Shown: piece by piece, positions 43,041 to 51,440 of the stretch
How the letters are laid out: every line of letters starts with the position of its first letter
Position numbering within the stretch: position 1 is the first letter of the stretch
Assembly (NCBI GenBank): GCA_002010065.2
Contig: MTMD02000011.1
Span: 5,117 to 69,116, forward strand
Length of the DNA stretch: 64,000 nucleotides
Direction of reading: 5' to 3'
From: Candidatus Pyrohabitans jungbluthii
GTDB lineage: Archaea; Hydrothermarchaeota; Hydrothermarchaeia; Hydrothermarchaeales; BMS3B
The notes under the pieces: generated by a model
Database searches by the model: none
What the model saw: the letters and a program-made list of their open reading frames with translations, nothing else
Told to the model about the DNA's origin: nothing
Program-made: the position numbers and the translations under genes

Positions 43041-43180
43041 GGTACGGAAGGGGTAATAGGGGCGGGGAAGGCGCCCCTATATAGCTGAGAATCATGAGGT
43101 TCCTGGAGGGAATGGGAACCCGGTGGAGGTTCCCGTTATAGGTGAGGATGGGGTAATAGGGGCGGGCGTGGCGCCCCTAT
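43041..43180 (-). repeat. GC-rich hairpin repeat array, locus B
   Basis: Two 40-base units (43041-43080 and 43141-43180) are inverted copies of those at locus A, in the same relative order. One matches its counterpart at 38 of 40 positions and the other at 34 of 40. Between them is an unrelated sequence with the same geometry, GGGAACC-7-GGTTCCC at 43114-43134. The array ends ten bases before the promoter of the gene at 43222. Confidence 0.8.
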
Positions 43181-43191
43181 CTGCAAAAAGG

Positions 43192-43200
43192 TTATATTTT
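43192..43200 (+). promoter_or_regulatory. TATA box for the EF-Tu-like gene
   Basis: TTATATTTT, preceded by a purine-rich AAAAAGG that could be the BRE, is centred about 26 bases before ATG 43222. This matches a leaderless transcript and decides between GTG 43216 and ATG 43222. Confidence 0.55.
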
Positions 43201-43221
43201 CAGCAGTGCTAAAGCGTGAGC

Positions 43222-44154
43222 ATGACCCTGACCACGGTTATACTCAACGACCCTGAGCTGGGCAGACTTCTGGGTAAGCGGGGCACCGCCAGCGACATAA
43301 CCCTGTACAACCGCAAGATGGGCGAGGAGATTTTCATTTTCGTGGAGCCTAATCAGGAGAAGCTCGGAGCAATGCTTCAGGCTATAGCAATGGCCGACGC
43401 GGCAATAGTGCGAATAGATGCTCTCACCCCAGAGATTGGTGAGATGCTCCTTGCTCTGGATATGCTCGGAAAGAGGCAAGGCTTAGTTATCCTTGAGGGC
43501 TTGGTAAGGGAGCAGGTGCTTCCTGTGCTCAAGGGCACAGTGACTGAGGGCTATGCAGTAGTCGAGAGAGACTTCAACGCGATAATCTCTAAGCTCAGAG
43601 GCTTTTCCCATGAAAGCAAGCCACCTACCCACGTGGAGGTGGACCACGCCTTCACAGTGAAGAGCGTTGGTACTGTGGTTCTGGGCTGTGTAAAGGGTGA
43701 TAGGATAGAAAAACATGCAAAGCTCACCCTTTTGCCTCAGGGCAAAGAGGTGCTCGTCAAGTCGATTCAGATTCAGGATGAGAATGTAGCCTACGCGGAG
43801 GCAGGCGACCGTGTGGGGCTTGCGCTTAAAGGGGTGAGCAGTGATGAGATTGAGAGGGGGAGTGTGCTAACACCTGAGCCTGAAAGCTTCAGCGTGACAA
43901 GGGAAGTGGAGCTGGACTTTGTCATGTGTCCCTACTTCAAGGGCGAGCTGAAAGCTGGCATAAAATGCATGCTCAGCGCGGGGCTGAGCTACAGGGCTGC
44001 GGTAATAAAAGATATATATGAAGCGGGTGACAATAAACTTAGGTTAGTGGTGGAAACTGAGAAGCCTGTTGTGTTAACACCAGGCGATACCGTTGTGATT
44101 GCCCGCCCAGAGGTTCGTGGACTGAGGCTTGCTGGCAGTGGAAGCGTGATTTAA
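43222..44154 (+). CDS. EF-Tu domain 2-containing protein with degenerate GTPase domain
   Basis: 310-residue relative of translational GTPases (EF-Tu/SelB type). Residues 1-135 look like a GTPase fold, but the P-loop is absent: the region reads LGRLLGKRGTASDITLYN, and no DxxG or NKxD is visible. Residues about 140-230 form an EF-Tu domain-2-like barrel (VDHAFTVKSVGTVVLGCVKGDRI), and the rest a domain-3-like barrel ending in GLRLAGSGSVI. Similar proteins occur in methanogens. It may bind a translation or RNA partner without GTP hydrolysis. Function unknown. Confidence 0.78.
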   Translation: MTLTTVILNDPELGRLLGKRGTASDITLYNRKMGEEIFIFVEPNQEKLGAMLQAIAMADAAIVRIDALTPEIGEMLLALDMLGKRQGLVILEGLVREQVLPVLKGTVTEGYAVVERDFNAIISKLRGFSHESKPPTHVEVDHAFTVKSVGTVVLGCVKGDRIEKHAKLTLLPQGKEVLVKSIQIQDENVAYAEAGDRVGLALKGVSSDEIERGSVLTPEPESFSVTREVELDFVMCPYFKGELKAGIKCMLSAGLSYRAAVIKDIYEAGDNKLRLVVETEKPVVLTPGDTVVIARPEVRGLRLAGSGSVI

Positions 44155-44165
44155 GAGGTGCTCTT

Positions 44166-44873
44166 ATGGAGGTGGTCAAGACTGGGATTCCGGGGTTGGA
44201 TAATCTGTTCGCGATTGGAGGGTTCCCAAAGGGGAACACCATCCTACTTATAGGTGGCCCCGGAAGTGGGAAGTCCATATTCGGGATGCAATACCTGTAT
44301 TCTGGAATAACAGAATACGACGAGCCCGGGATATTCATAACCTTTGAAGAGACCCCGGAGAAGATAAGGAGGAACATGCTCTCTTTTGGCTGGAACCTTG
44401 AGGAGCTAGAAAATCAGGACAAGCTCATAATAATGGATGCGGTAACTTACAGGATCTCAGGCGAAGCGGATGAAGAAACGCTCCGCTCGGGCTTGGATGT
44501 GGACAACCTAATCGCCAATCTCGATGACGCTATCTCTGCGATAAGCGCTGAGCGTGTGGTCATAGACTCGCTTTCTGTAATGGGTCTCTACGCCCATGAC
44601 GAGTTTGAGAAGCGCACGAAGTTGCTACGCCTCTCCAACCTGCTGAGCATGCGCAATGTCACAAGCCTAGTGATCACAGAGGCAAGGAGTGCGGATATAG
44701 GCATAAAGGAGTTTCCCATCGAAACCTTCATGTTCGACGGAGTAATAAGCCTTCGCCTTGACACAGAAACCCAGGAGAGGAAGATTTCAATAAGAAAGAT
44801 GCGCGGTACAAAGCATGTGATTGGCTCCTTCAAGTTCTCGATAACCGACTACGGAATAGAACTTTCCCCCTAA
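44166..44873 (+). CDS. KaiC-like RecA-superfamily ATPase
   Basis: 235-residue single-domain KaiC/GvpD-type ATPase. Walker A is GGPGSGKS at residues 30-37, the catalytic Glu pair is in FITFEETPE, and Walker B is RVVIDSLSV. The ARSADIGIKEFPIETFMFDGVI and ISIRKMRGTKH segments are typical of archaeal KaiC-like proteins. These are often tied to signalling or membrane-associated processes. It lies between the EF-Tu-like gene and an ACT protein, with ten-base gaps, and may share their transcript. Confidence 0.9.
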   Translation: MEVVKTGIPGLDNLFAIGGFPKGNTILLIGGPGSGKSIFGMQYLYSGITEYDEPGIFITFEETPEKIRRNMLSFGWNLEELENQDKLIIMDAVTYRISGEADEETLRSGLDVDNLIANLDDAISAISAERVVIDSLSVMGLYAHDEFEKRTKLLRLSNLLSMRNVTSLVITEARSADIGIKEFPIETFMFDGVISLRLDTETQERKISIRKMRGTKHVIGSFKFSITDYGIELSP

Positions 44874-44882
44874 GGTGTCTCT

Positions 44883-45545
44883 ATGGAAGAGAAAGAGATT
44901 ATAGGCATAAGTGTGTTTGCGAACGACCGCAAGGGCCTGCTTCGCGATGTGAGCACGGTTATAGCTGAGCATGATGTGAACATAACCTACATCCAGCAGT
45001 TCATGCAGGATGACGTGGTGCAGATATACTTTGAGCTTGATGGCGTGCGTGACTTAGATAAGCTTAAGGCAGACCTGCTCAGGGTTAACGATGTCATTGA
45101 GGTTGAGGTGCACAAGCCCTTCGAGGAGATCTACGGCAAGCGCGTTATAGTTATAGGAGGCGGCGCTCAGGTGGCGCAGGTGGTGCTCGGCGCTGTGAGC
45201 GAGGCAGACCGCCATAACCTTCGTGGCGAAAGGATAAGTGTTGATACAATTCCGCTGGTGGGTGAGGAGAAGATTGCCGAAGCCGTGCGCGCAGTTGGTC
45301 GCCTCCACCGTGCAGCCATACTGGTGCTAGCGGGCTCCCTTATGGGCGGCGAAGTCACAGAGGCGGTGCAGGAGCTTAAGGCAGACTATGGCATACCCGT
45401 AATCTCCCTGAACATGGCAGGCTCTGTGCCCGAGGTGGCTGACCTGGTTGTTACTGACCCTGTACAGGCAGGGGTCATGGCTGTTATGGCAATAGCAAAA
45501 ACAGCGAGCTTCGATCTGGAAAAAGTGAAGGGGAAGAGGTTTTAA
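44883..45545 (+). CDS. ACT-domain protein, archaeal DUF5612 type
   Basis: 220 residues. The N-terminal ACT domain (5-80) has IIGISVFANDRKGLLRDVST and HDVNITYIQQF. The C-terminal domain has a nucleotide-like loop RVIVIGGGAQVAQVVLGAVSEAD and a DTIPLVGEEKIAEAVRAVGRL segment. Archaeal proteins of this form are conserved but uncharacterised; amino-acid sensing is likely from the ACT domain. Confidence 0.8.
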   Translation: MEEKEIIGISVFANDRKGLLRDVSTVIAEHDVNITYIQQFMQDDVVQIYFELDGVRDLDKLKADLLRVNDVIEVEVHKPFEEIYGKRVIVIGGGAQVAQVVLGAVSEADRHNLRGERISVDTIPLVGEEKIAEAVRAVGRLHRAAILVLAGSLMGGEVTEAVQELKADYGIPVISLNMAGSVPEVADLVVTDPVQAGVMAVMAIAKTASFDLEKVKGKRF

Positions 45546-45561
45546 AGACAGAGTGAGGAGT

Positions 45562-48189
45562 ATGAGAAAAGGAGAGCTGATTCTTTACCTTGCGGTGCTT
45601 GTGGCGCTTCTCTCCACGAGCTTCGTAGGCATCGCCACCGATTATCTATGGTTCAGCAGCCTTGGCTATGCGCAGGTTTTTATTAAAATCTGGAAGACGA
45701 GGCTTCTGCTCGCATTTCTGGTGGCGTTGCTCTTTTTCACCGCGGCCTACATAAACCTTCTCGCCTCGAGGAAGTTCTCAGGCGTAGCGCCACCGCGAGC
45801 GCTCTACACGGCTGTTTCCCTCCTTCTCAGCCTTTTCCTTGCCCTAGCTGCGTCGCGAGGGTGGGAGCTTTTCCTGTGGTACTCGCAAGCGACGCCTTTT
45901 AACATAGCTGACCCCGTTTTTCAGAAGGACATCTCCTTCTATGTGTTTCGCTTACCCTTCTATGAATTTCTCTGGAACCTTGCCTTTCTCTTCCTCGTTT
46001 TCATAGCAGCGCTTACGGCGCTCATATACCTCTATGGCGCAGGTGCTGTGCTGCGCGAGCGCATTTTCGGCGAAATCGTGGCGCTGCTTCCCATCCAAGC
46101 GAAGTTTCACGCAGGTGCAATCGCTGGCTTGTTTGCTCTGCTCTTCGCCACCAAATTTTACCTCTCCCGCTACCGCGTGCTCTTCACAGCTAAAGACACC
46201 TTCTTTGGCGCTGGTTATGCCGAGATTAATGTGTACCTCCCTGTGCTTTCTCTCTTAGCTGTAATAGCCGTGGCTGTGGCGGTGCTCTTCTTTGCAGCGA
46301 GGTGGGTGGGCTTTAAGATACCTGTTGCCATGGTTGCGCTTGCTGTGATAGTAGCGATAGGAGGCAGCTTTTTAACAGGCACAGTGCAGCACTACCAGGT
46401 GGCGCCAGACGAATTCAACTATGAGCGCCCGTATATAGAGCAGAGCATAAAGTTCACCCGCATTGCGTACAACCTGGATAAAATAAAAGAGGTGGAGTTT
46501 CCTGCCACGCAGAATTTAACCATTGAGGACATTAAAAATAACGAGGAGACCATAAGAAATATCCGCCTGTGGGACTACCGCCCGCTGAAGCGCACCCTGG
46601 AGCAGCTTCAGCTCATCCGCACCTACTATGCCTTCCAAGACGTCGACGTCGACCGCTATGTTTTGAACGGGGAATACAAGCAGGTTATGCTGGCTGCGAG
46701 AGAACTCAACACAGAGCTTCTGGCTGAGCAGTCCCTCACCTGGATAAATAAGCACCTATTTTACACCCACGGTTATGGCATAGCGATGAGCCTTGTTAAT
46801 GAGGTTTCAAGCGAAGGCTTACCCGTGTTTGTGGTGAAGGATATCCCGCCAAGGTCGCCATACATTAATATCACCAGACCTGAGATATACTACGGGGAGC
46901 TTATCGATACCTACGTGATAGTTAAGACTAAGACGGAGGAGTTTGACTATCCAAAGGGGGATGAGAACGTCTACACCACCTACGAAGGCGAGGGTGGGGT
47001 AGTGCTTGACTCAGGCTTAAAGAGGCTCGCCTATGCCCTGCGCTTTGGAAGCGCTAAGATATTTCTTAGCAACTCAATAACCCATGATAGCAGGATAATG
47101 TACCACAGGAACATAAGGGAGAGGGTGGCCAAGCTCGCCCCATTCCTGGTCTACGACAGCGACCCCTACCTTGTTGTTGCAGAGGGCAAGCTGTACTGGA
47201 TAATAGACGCATATACGGTTAGCAGCGACTTCCCCTACTCAGAGCCCACGAGGGGGATAAACTATGTGCGCAACGCTGTAAAGGCGGTGGTGGACGCGTA
47301 TTCAGGTAAGGTGAACTTCTACATCGCTGACCCCAGCGATGCGATAATCAAAACCTATGCAAAAGCCTTCCCGGAGCTCTTTAAACCCCTTGAAGAGATG
47401 CCCCCCGAGCTAAGAATGCACCTCCGCTACCCTGTAGACTACTTTTTGATACAGGCAAATAAGTACGCCACCTACCATATGCTGGATCCGCGAGTGTTCT
47501 ACAACCGCGAGGACGTGTGGAACATCCCAGAGGAGCTTTACGAGGGTGACAGGGTAAAAATGGAGCCGTATTATCTGATAACCAAGCTACCTGGCGAGGA
47601 GAAGGCGGAGTTCATTCTAATGCTGCCATTTACACCCAGGAATAAAAACAACCTCGTTGCCTGGCTCGCTGCCAGAAGCGATGGCGAGCACTACGGCGAG
47701 CGCATAGTGTATATCTTCCCTAAGGATAAGCTCATCTATGGACCGATGCAGATTGAGGCGAGGATAGACCAGAATCCGGAGATTTCCCAGTACTTCACTC
47801 TCTGGGATCAGGCAGGCACCCGGGTTATAAGGGGCAACCTGCTTGTCATACCAATTCGCGAGTCGCTCCTCTATGTTGAGCCAGTGTTCCTGCGGGCAGA
47901 GCAGCGCGACTCTCTGCCAGAGCTCAAGCGGGTTATCGTAGCCTTTGGGGAGAGGATTGCCATGGAGGAGACGCTGGATGCTGCAATAGAGAAGGTGTTC
48001 GGCAGGGCTCCGGAGGAGGTTGAAGAGGTGGCTCTACCACCCACCACCGGAGACAGGGAGGAAATAATAAGGCAGCTACTCCAGCACTACTCCGCCGCCA
48101 GGGAGGCGCTCCGCAACGAGGATTTAGTTGGCTTTGGAAAGGAGTTTGAAGCAATAGGCAGGCTACTTGAAGAGCTTGAAGGGAGGTAG
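45562..48189 (+). CDS. UPF0182 (COG1615) large membrane protein
   Basis: About 875 residues. Seven TM helices fall in the first 280 residues, starting with LILYLAVLVALLSTSFVGIATDYLWF. A large extracytoplasmic domain follows with FVVKDIPPRSPYINITRPEIYYG, YTTYEGEGGVVLDSGLKRL, DPYLVVAEGKLYWIIDAYTVS and FILMLPFTPRNKNNLVAWLA. This is the complete UPF0182 plan known in actinobacteria, cyanobacteria and methanogens, whose function is unknown. The start is ambiguous: GTG 45553 also fits. The next gene begins four bases after the stop. Confidence 0.93.
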   Translation: MRKGELILYLAVLVALLSTSFVGIATDYLWFSSLGYAQVFIKIWKTRLLLAFLVALLFFTAAYINLLASRKFSGVAPPRALYTAVSLLLSLFLALAASRGWELFLWYSQATPFNIADPVFQKDISFYVFRLPFYEFLWNLAFLFLVFIAALTALIYLYGAGAVLRERIFGEIVALLPIQAKFHAGAIAGLFALLFATKFYLSRYRVLFTAKDTFFGAGYAEINVYLPVLSLLAVIAVAVAVLFFAARWVGFKIPVAMVALAVIVAIGGSFLTGTVQHYQVAPDEFNYERPYIEQSIKFTRIAYNLDKIKEVEFPATQNLTIEDIKNNEETIRNIRLWDYRPLKRTLEQLQLIRTYYAFQDVDVDRYVLNGEYKQVMLAARELNTELLAEQSLTWINKHLFYTHGYGIAMSLVNEVSSEGLPVFVVKDIPPRSPYINITRPEIYYGELIDTYVIVKTKTEEFDYPKGDENVYTTYEGEGGVVLDSGLKRLAYALRFGSAKIFLSNSITHDSRIMYHRNIRERVAKLAPFLVYDSDPYLVVAEGKLYWIIDAYTVSSDFPYSEPTRGINYVRNAVKAVVDAYSGKVNFYIADPSDAIIKTYAKAFPELFKPLEEMPPELRMHLRYPVDYFLIQANKYATYHMLDPRVFYNREDVWNIPEELYEGDRVKMEPYYLITKLPGEEKAEFILMLPFTPRNKNNLVAWLAARSDGEHYGERIVYIFPKDKLIYGPMQIEARIDQNPEISQYFTLWDQAGTRVIRGNLLVIPIRESLLYVEPVFLRAEQRDSLPELKRVIVAFGERIAMEETLDAAIEKVFGRAPEEVEEVALPPTTGDREEIIRQLLQHYSAAREALRNEDLVGFGKEFEAIGRLLEELEGR

Positions 48190-48193
48190 CTGC

Positions 48194-48550
48194 ATGCTAT
48201 TTCTGCTACGCATCGCAATTTTTGCTCTCGCCTTGTTCCTGCTCTGGCGGATTCTGCGCGAATACTACGATACTCTGAAGGAACGACTGCCAAGAAGGGC
48301 GGAGAAGGGAAAGAAAGTGGTTGAGCCGAGGGTGGAGAGCTTCAAAAAGGGCGAGAAGATGGTCATGCGCATCTACCTGCCGGGCGTGACTTCTGAGAGG
48401 GATATAAGCCTGAGGATACTGCAGGAATCCATAGAGGTGCGCGCAGATGGCAGGCAAGAATCCTTCTTCAAAATTATACCCATAAATTCGAAAAACAGGG
48501 TGCACTCAAAAAAATTTGAGCCGCCAGTACTTGAAATAGAGATGGGGTAA
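48194..48550 (+). CDS. Membrane-anchored Hsp20/CS-like protein
   Basis: 118 residues. An N-terminal TM helix (FLLRIAIFALALFLLWRIL) is followed by a basic linker and a domain resembling the alpha-crystallin/Hsp20 fold: MVMRIYLPGVTSERDISLRILQESIEVRA, then the closing LEIEM strand. The canonical I-x-I tail is missing. ATG 48194 is chosen because GGGAGGT lies just upstream and overlaps the end of the UPF0182 gene, to which it is probably coupled. It may help fold or hold the UPF0182 protein; this is inference from position. Confidence 0.65.
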   Translation: MLFLLRIAIFALALFLLWRILREYYDTLKERLPRRAEKGKKVVEPRVESFKKGEKMVMRIYLPGVTSERDISLRILQESIEVRADGRQESFFKIIPINSKNRVHSKKFEPPVLEIEMG

Positions 48551-48572
48551 AATAATAAAATAAAAAAGGGAG

Positions 48573-48743
48573 CTACCACCAGCTTATAACCTTGTCCGCT
48601 GCGAATATCTCATCCACAAGAGCGTCGTAGTCTTTATTCTTGTAAAGCTCAAAGATTTTCACATCGTGCTCCTTCTTGTGCACCTCTATTATCTCCTTCA
48701 CCCTGTCGCTGGGCTCTGACCTGAGAATCTCCAGTATCTTCAT
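48573..48743 (-). CDS. Small DsrH/TusB-like protein
   Basis: A 56-residue gene, missed at usual size cut-offs. It reads MKILEILRSEPSDRVKEIIE, VHKKEHDVKIFELYKNKDYD and ALVDEIFAADKVISWW. The strand-helix-strand start and the C-terminal ADKVISWW resemble short DsrH/TusB-like sulfur-relay proteins. No Cys is present, so it would not carry sulfur itself. It is the last gene of a three-gene minus-strand set with two DsrE/F-like genes and starts 11 bases after the preceding stop, with GGTGA upstream. Confidence 0.65.
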   Translation of the reverse strand: MKILEILRSEPSDRVKEIIEVHKKEHDVKIFELYKNKDYDALVDEIFAADKVISWW

Positions 48744-48753
48744 CTACATCACC

Positions 48754-49050
48754 TCAGTAGGGTATAATCACATCGAACTCCAGCATCTTCTTTGCCATTT
48801 CCTCAACGCTCATCTCTTCGATGTACTCGCTCTTCTCGACGTTCTTTGGATTGTTGGAAACCACCAGCCCGTCGTTGTCTCTTATCCACTCCAGGTTCTC
48901 TGCTGTATCTCCGCGATCAACATCGTAGTCCACATCTATAATCATTAAGCTTGGGTCATTACCGCCGAGCATTGTTCCAAGGGCTGAGCGGCTTGCCTCT
49001 TCCTGAACATATCCATCCTCGCTATTGGTTATAAACACTACAGAGACCAT
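48754..49050 (-). CDS. DsrE/DsrF-family-like protein without active-site Cys
   Basis: 98 residues with a Rossmann-like pattern: SVVFITNSEDGYVQEEASRSAL, LMIIDVDYDVDRGDTAENLEWI, DNDGLVVSNNPKNVEKSEYI and a final VIIPY strand. It has no Cys at all, so it would be a structural partner in a DsrEFH-like assembly rather than a sulfur carrier. The start at 49050 is set by GGAGGTGA eight bases upstream. The family call rests on length, fold pattern and neighbours more than on a clear motif. Confidence 0.55.
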   Translation of the reverse strand: MVSVVFITNSEDGYVQEEASRSALGTMLGGNDPSLMIIDVDYDVDRGDTAENLEWIRDNDGLVVSNNPKNVEKSEYIEEMSVEEMAKKMLEFDVIIPY

Positions 49051-49062
49051 CCTCTTCACCTC

Positions 49063-49365
49063 CTATAGCACCACATACCTATCCACATTCTTCAGCATGT
49101 CTGCATTGTAGTCCTGGCTACTCTTCTTTATCCCTTCTGGAACCTCGTCCTCCTTGAAACCAAGTTCCTCAAAGCTGTGGAGACACATCGCAACGTCTGC
49201 CCCTGCTTTGACCAGTTCCTTCGCCTGCTCTGTAGGAACAAGCTTAACCCCTGGACCTGTGAAGAAAACTCTAACCTCATGCCCCTTGGCTATTGCAGCC
49301 TTGGTCAGGCCCACCAAATCTTCCGCATGCCTGTCGGTGCACACAAATATGCCAAGCTTTCCCAT
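49063..49365 (-). CDS. DsrE-family protein
   Basis: 100-residue DsrE/DsrF-like sulfur-relay protein. The pattern is GKLGIFVCTDRHAEDLVGLTKAAIAKGHEVRVFFTGPGVKL, then AKELVKAGADVAMCLHSFEELG, with the Cys in AMCLHS at the position where DsrE-type proteins carry persulfide. It is first in the minus-strand set and divergent from a second set at 49528. ATG 49365 follows a GGTGATT ribosome-binding site. Confidence 0.75.
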   Translation of the reverse strand: MGKLGIFVCTDRHAEDLVGLTKAAIAKGHEVRVFFTGPGVKLVPTEQAKELVKAGADVAMCLHSFEELGFKEDEVPEGIKKSSQDYNADMLKNVDRYVVL

Positions 49366-49527
49366 GTCAATCACCGATTACAACTATGCTTGCTTTTATT
49401 TAAACTTTATTTTCACAAAAATCGAACTCTGTTCAGGTTGTGCTTTCGCTTATACTACGCTTGTGATTCTCCGTCCTGAAGTAAAATTTAAATATCTCAA
49501 CCACGAGGACAAGGACGAGGTGGTAGG

Positions 49528-49824
49528 ATGAAGCTGGGTGTCTTTATCAGTGACTTTAAATACGACGCAGAGCTTTTCGACCGCATAGCAAGCGATGAGA
49601 CAGGCGTATTTCTGGTGCACGATGGGGTTTACAATGCCGTTGTTAAGGAGAACGGCAAACCCTCACCGCTTCTCGAGAAGGTGTCCAAAATCTTTGTGCT
49701 GAAGGACGACCTCAAGCTTCGCGGCTTCACCGAAGATGCCGTGCCAAGCAATGTGGAGGTTGTGGACTACGGTGATATTGTGGACAAGCTCATGGAAGAG
49801 TACAAGAGGGCGATATGGCTTTAA
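49528..49824 (+). CDS. DsrH/TusB-like protein
   Basis: 98 residues with KLGVFISDFKYDAELFDRIA, GVFLVHDGVYNAVVKENGKP and SKIFVLKDDLKLRGFTEDAV, the beta-alpha pattern of DsrH/TusB proteins. The usual DsrH Cys is missing. It opens the plus-strand set and is followed by DsrE-like and DsrF-like genes, giving the three components of a DsrEFH-type heterohexamer. A TATA-like TTTAAATAT lies at 49487-49495. Confidence 0.7.
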   Translation: MKLGVFISDFKYDAELFDRIASDETGVFLVHDGVYNAVVKENGKPSPLLEKVSKIFVLKDDLKLRGFTEDAVPSNVEVVDYGDIVDKLMEEYKRAIWL

Positions 49825-49839
49825 GGAGGAGGTAGGAGA

Positions 49840-50199
49840 ATGGGAACCCTGACAATAGGACTTCTTACCAGACCGTACGGCTCAAAGAACATAGCTTTTG
49901 TTCTCAGGTTGGCGAAGGCTGCTCTGGAGAAGGGGCACAGTGTCAAGCTCTGGCTGAGTGGTGATGCAACCACGGTTGCGAAGAAAGGGCAGCACAAGTA
50001 CCAGAAGAGCTTCAACTTCGAGGCAGACCTCAAGGAGCTTATAGAGAGGGGCCTCGAGGTGGTTAACTGCGAGAGCTGCGTTTACATCCGTGGAATAAAC
50101 GATGAGGAGATGATTGACGGGGTGCAGGTAAAGACCATGACTTGGTTCATGGAGAACGCGCTCTCAAGCGATGCTGCGCTTATGATAGGAGAGGAGTGA
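49840..50199 (+). CDS. DsrE/TusD-like sulfur carrier protein
   Basis: 119 residues: TIGLLTRPYGSKNIAFVLRLAKAALEKGHSVKLWLSGDAT, then LKELIERGLEVVNCESCVYIRG. The two Cys near residues 82 and 85 match the region where DsrE/TusD carries its persulfide Cys just before an RG motif. In DsrEFH this is the subunit that receives sulfur. It is separated by one base from the DsrF-like gene. Confidence 0.8.
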   Translation: MGTLTIGLLTRPYGSKNIAFVLRLAKAALEKGHSVKLWLSGDATTVAKKGQHKYQKSFNFEADLKELIERGLEVVNCESCVYIRGINDEEMIDGVQVKTMTWFMENALSSDAALMIGEE

Positions 50200-50200
50200 A

Positions 50201-50593
50201 ATGGCGGATAAGAGTGTATTCTTTCTGGTAAGGAAGACGTTCAAGGAGGAGGTTCCCAACACTGCCATTGACCACGCCCTCGGCTGCCTCACAGTGCTGG
50301 AGTTCGAGGTTGAGCCCATCGTAGCTTTCATTGAGGAAGGTGTGCTTAACTGCCTTCGCGGGCAGGATGGGCTAGGCACTTACGGCATTGAGAGCCCTGA
50401 GGACCGCATAAAGATGCTGCTTATGAGCGAGGTAAAGGTGCTCGCGTGCAAGGAGGACATGGAGCGCTATGGCATAACCGAAGATATGCTCTGCGATGCC
50501 AAGGAGTTCGACGTAGAAGAGACCATTCAGCCGGTGAGCTTCGAAGAAATCAAGAAGGGCATGGAAAGCGCAGACATGGTGATGGTTTTCTAA
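50201..50593 (+). CDS. DsrF/TusC-like protein
   Basis: 130 residues: DKSVFFLVRKTFKEEVPNTAIDHALGCLTVLEFEVEPIVAFIEEGVLNCLRGQ, then KMLLMSEVKVLACKEDMERYGIT. The length and the EEGVLNC/LACKED pattern fit DsrF/TusC. It completes an H-E-F trio on the plus strand, just before the DsrM/K-like genes. Confidence 0.75.
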   Translation: MADKSVFFLVRKTFKEEVPNTAIDHALGCLTVLEFEVEPIVAFIEEGVLNCLRGQDGLGTYGIESPEDRIKMLLMSEVKVLACKEDMERYGITEDMLCDAKEFDVEETIQPVSFEEIKKGMESADMVMVF

Positions 50594-50661
50594 GCCCTCC
50601 AGGTTTTTTGCTTTTTGTGGAGATGCAACAGAAAAAGGGACTGTTAAAAAATAGTAAAGTA

Positions 50662-50670
50662 TTTATATTA
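50662..50670 (+). promoter_or_regulatory. TATA box ahead of the DsrM-like gene
   Basis: TTTATATTA sits about 35 bases before ATG 50701, with GAGGTGG as ribosome-binding site, in a 107-base gap after the DsrF-like gene. The membrane reductase genes can thus be expressed separately from the DsrEFH-like trio. Confidence 0.55.
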
Positions 50671-50700
50671 AATTTAAAAACATCTGAGTGAGGTGGTACT

Positions 50701-51438
50701 ATGGGAGTCCTGGCAAACTTTGTTGTGAATGTGTTGCCGTATATAACCTTCATAGTTTTTGTCGTGGGGGTTATATACCGCATTGCGGTGTGGTGGAGCA
50801 GACCATCGCCGATACCCATTGCCGTCTTCCCGGGACAGCGAAGCGTTGGCAGCGCAATAGTGAGGGTGCTAAGCGATGTGATTTTCTTCCGCTCTCTGCT
50901 GCAGTTCAAGGGGAATCAGATCCTGTGGCTTGGCGCGTGGCTATTCCACATAAGCTTTGGCCTCATTCTGCTGCGCCACCTGCGATACTTCCTGGGTGCT
51001 GAGGCGGTGCCCGGCTGGGTGGCAGCGGTTCAGGGAATAGGCATAGCTGCTGCGCTTGTGATAAGCATACCCTTGCTCTACCTGCTGCTACGCAGGATAG
51101 TGCACGCGGACATAAAGTGGATTTCTACGCCCGCTGACTACTTCGTGCTTCTGCTGATACTCAGCGTGGTGCTCTCAGGGTTATACGCCAAGTACTTTGC
51201 CCGCCCCTTCGTGGTCGACGTTAAGTACGTGATACGCAGCTTGATGGCGCTCAAGCCAGTGGACCTAAGCACCGTGACCCTGAACACAGCATTCCTGGTG
51301 CACTTCTTCTTGGTGCAAGTGCTGGCGATGTACATACCCTTCAGCAAGGTGATGCACTTCGGCGGGATATTCTTCTCGCCCACGCGAACCCACCACTTCG
51401 GTGGTGAGGCGCACACCAAGCAGCTTGAGGAGGCGTGA
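50701..51438 (+). CDS. DsrM/NarI-like membrane cytochrome b subunit
   Basis: 245-residue quinone-interacting membrane subunit of the DsrM/HmeC/NarI family with five to six TM helices. Candidate heme-b ligands are His in the second helix (GAWLFHISFGLILLRHLRYFLG) and in the C-terminal helices (AFLVHFFLVQVLAMYIPFSKVMHFGG). It passes electrons between menaquinol and the DsrK-like subunit encoded next. Its TGA is followed two bases later by the dsrK-like ATG. Confidence 0.88.
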   Translation: MGVLANFVVNVLPYITFIVFVVGVIYRIAVWWSRPSPIPIAVFPGQRSVGSAIVRVLSDVIFFRSLLQFKGNQILWLGAWLFHISFGLILLRHLRYFLGAEAVPGWVAAVQGIGIAAALVISIPLLYLLLRRIVHADIKWISTPADYFVLLLILSVVLSGLYAKYFARPFVVDVKYVIRSLMALKPVDLSTVTLNTAFLVHFFLVQVLAMYIPFSKVMHFGGIFFSPTRTHHFGGEAHTKQLEEA

Positions 51439-51440
51439 GA

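Noticed and set aside
45853-46258. Alternative frame inside the UPF0182 gene
   Set aside because: No independent start or motif; the main frame is continuous and matches the family throughout.
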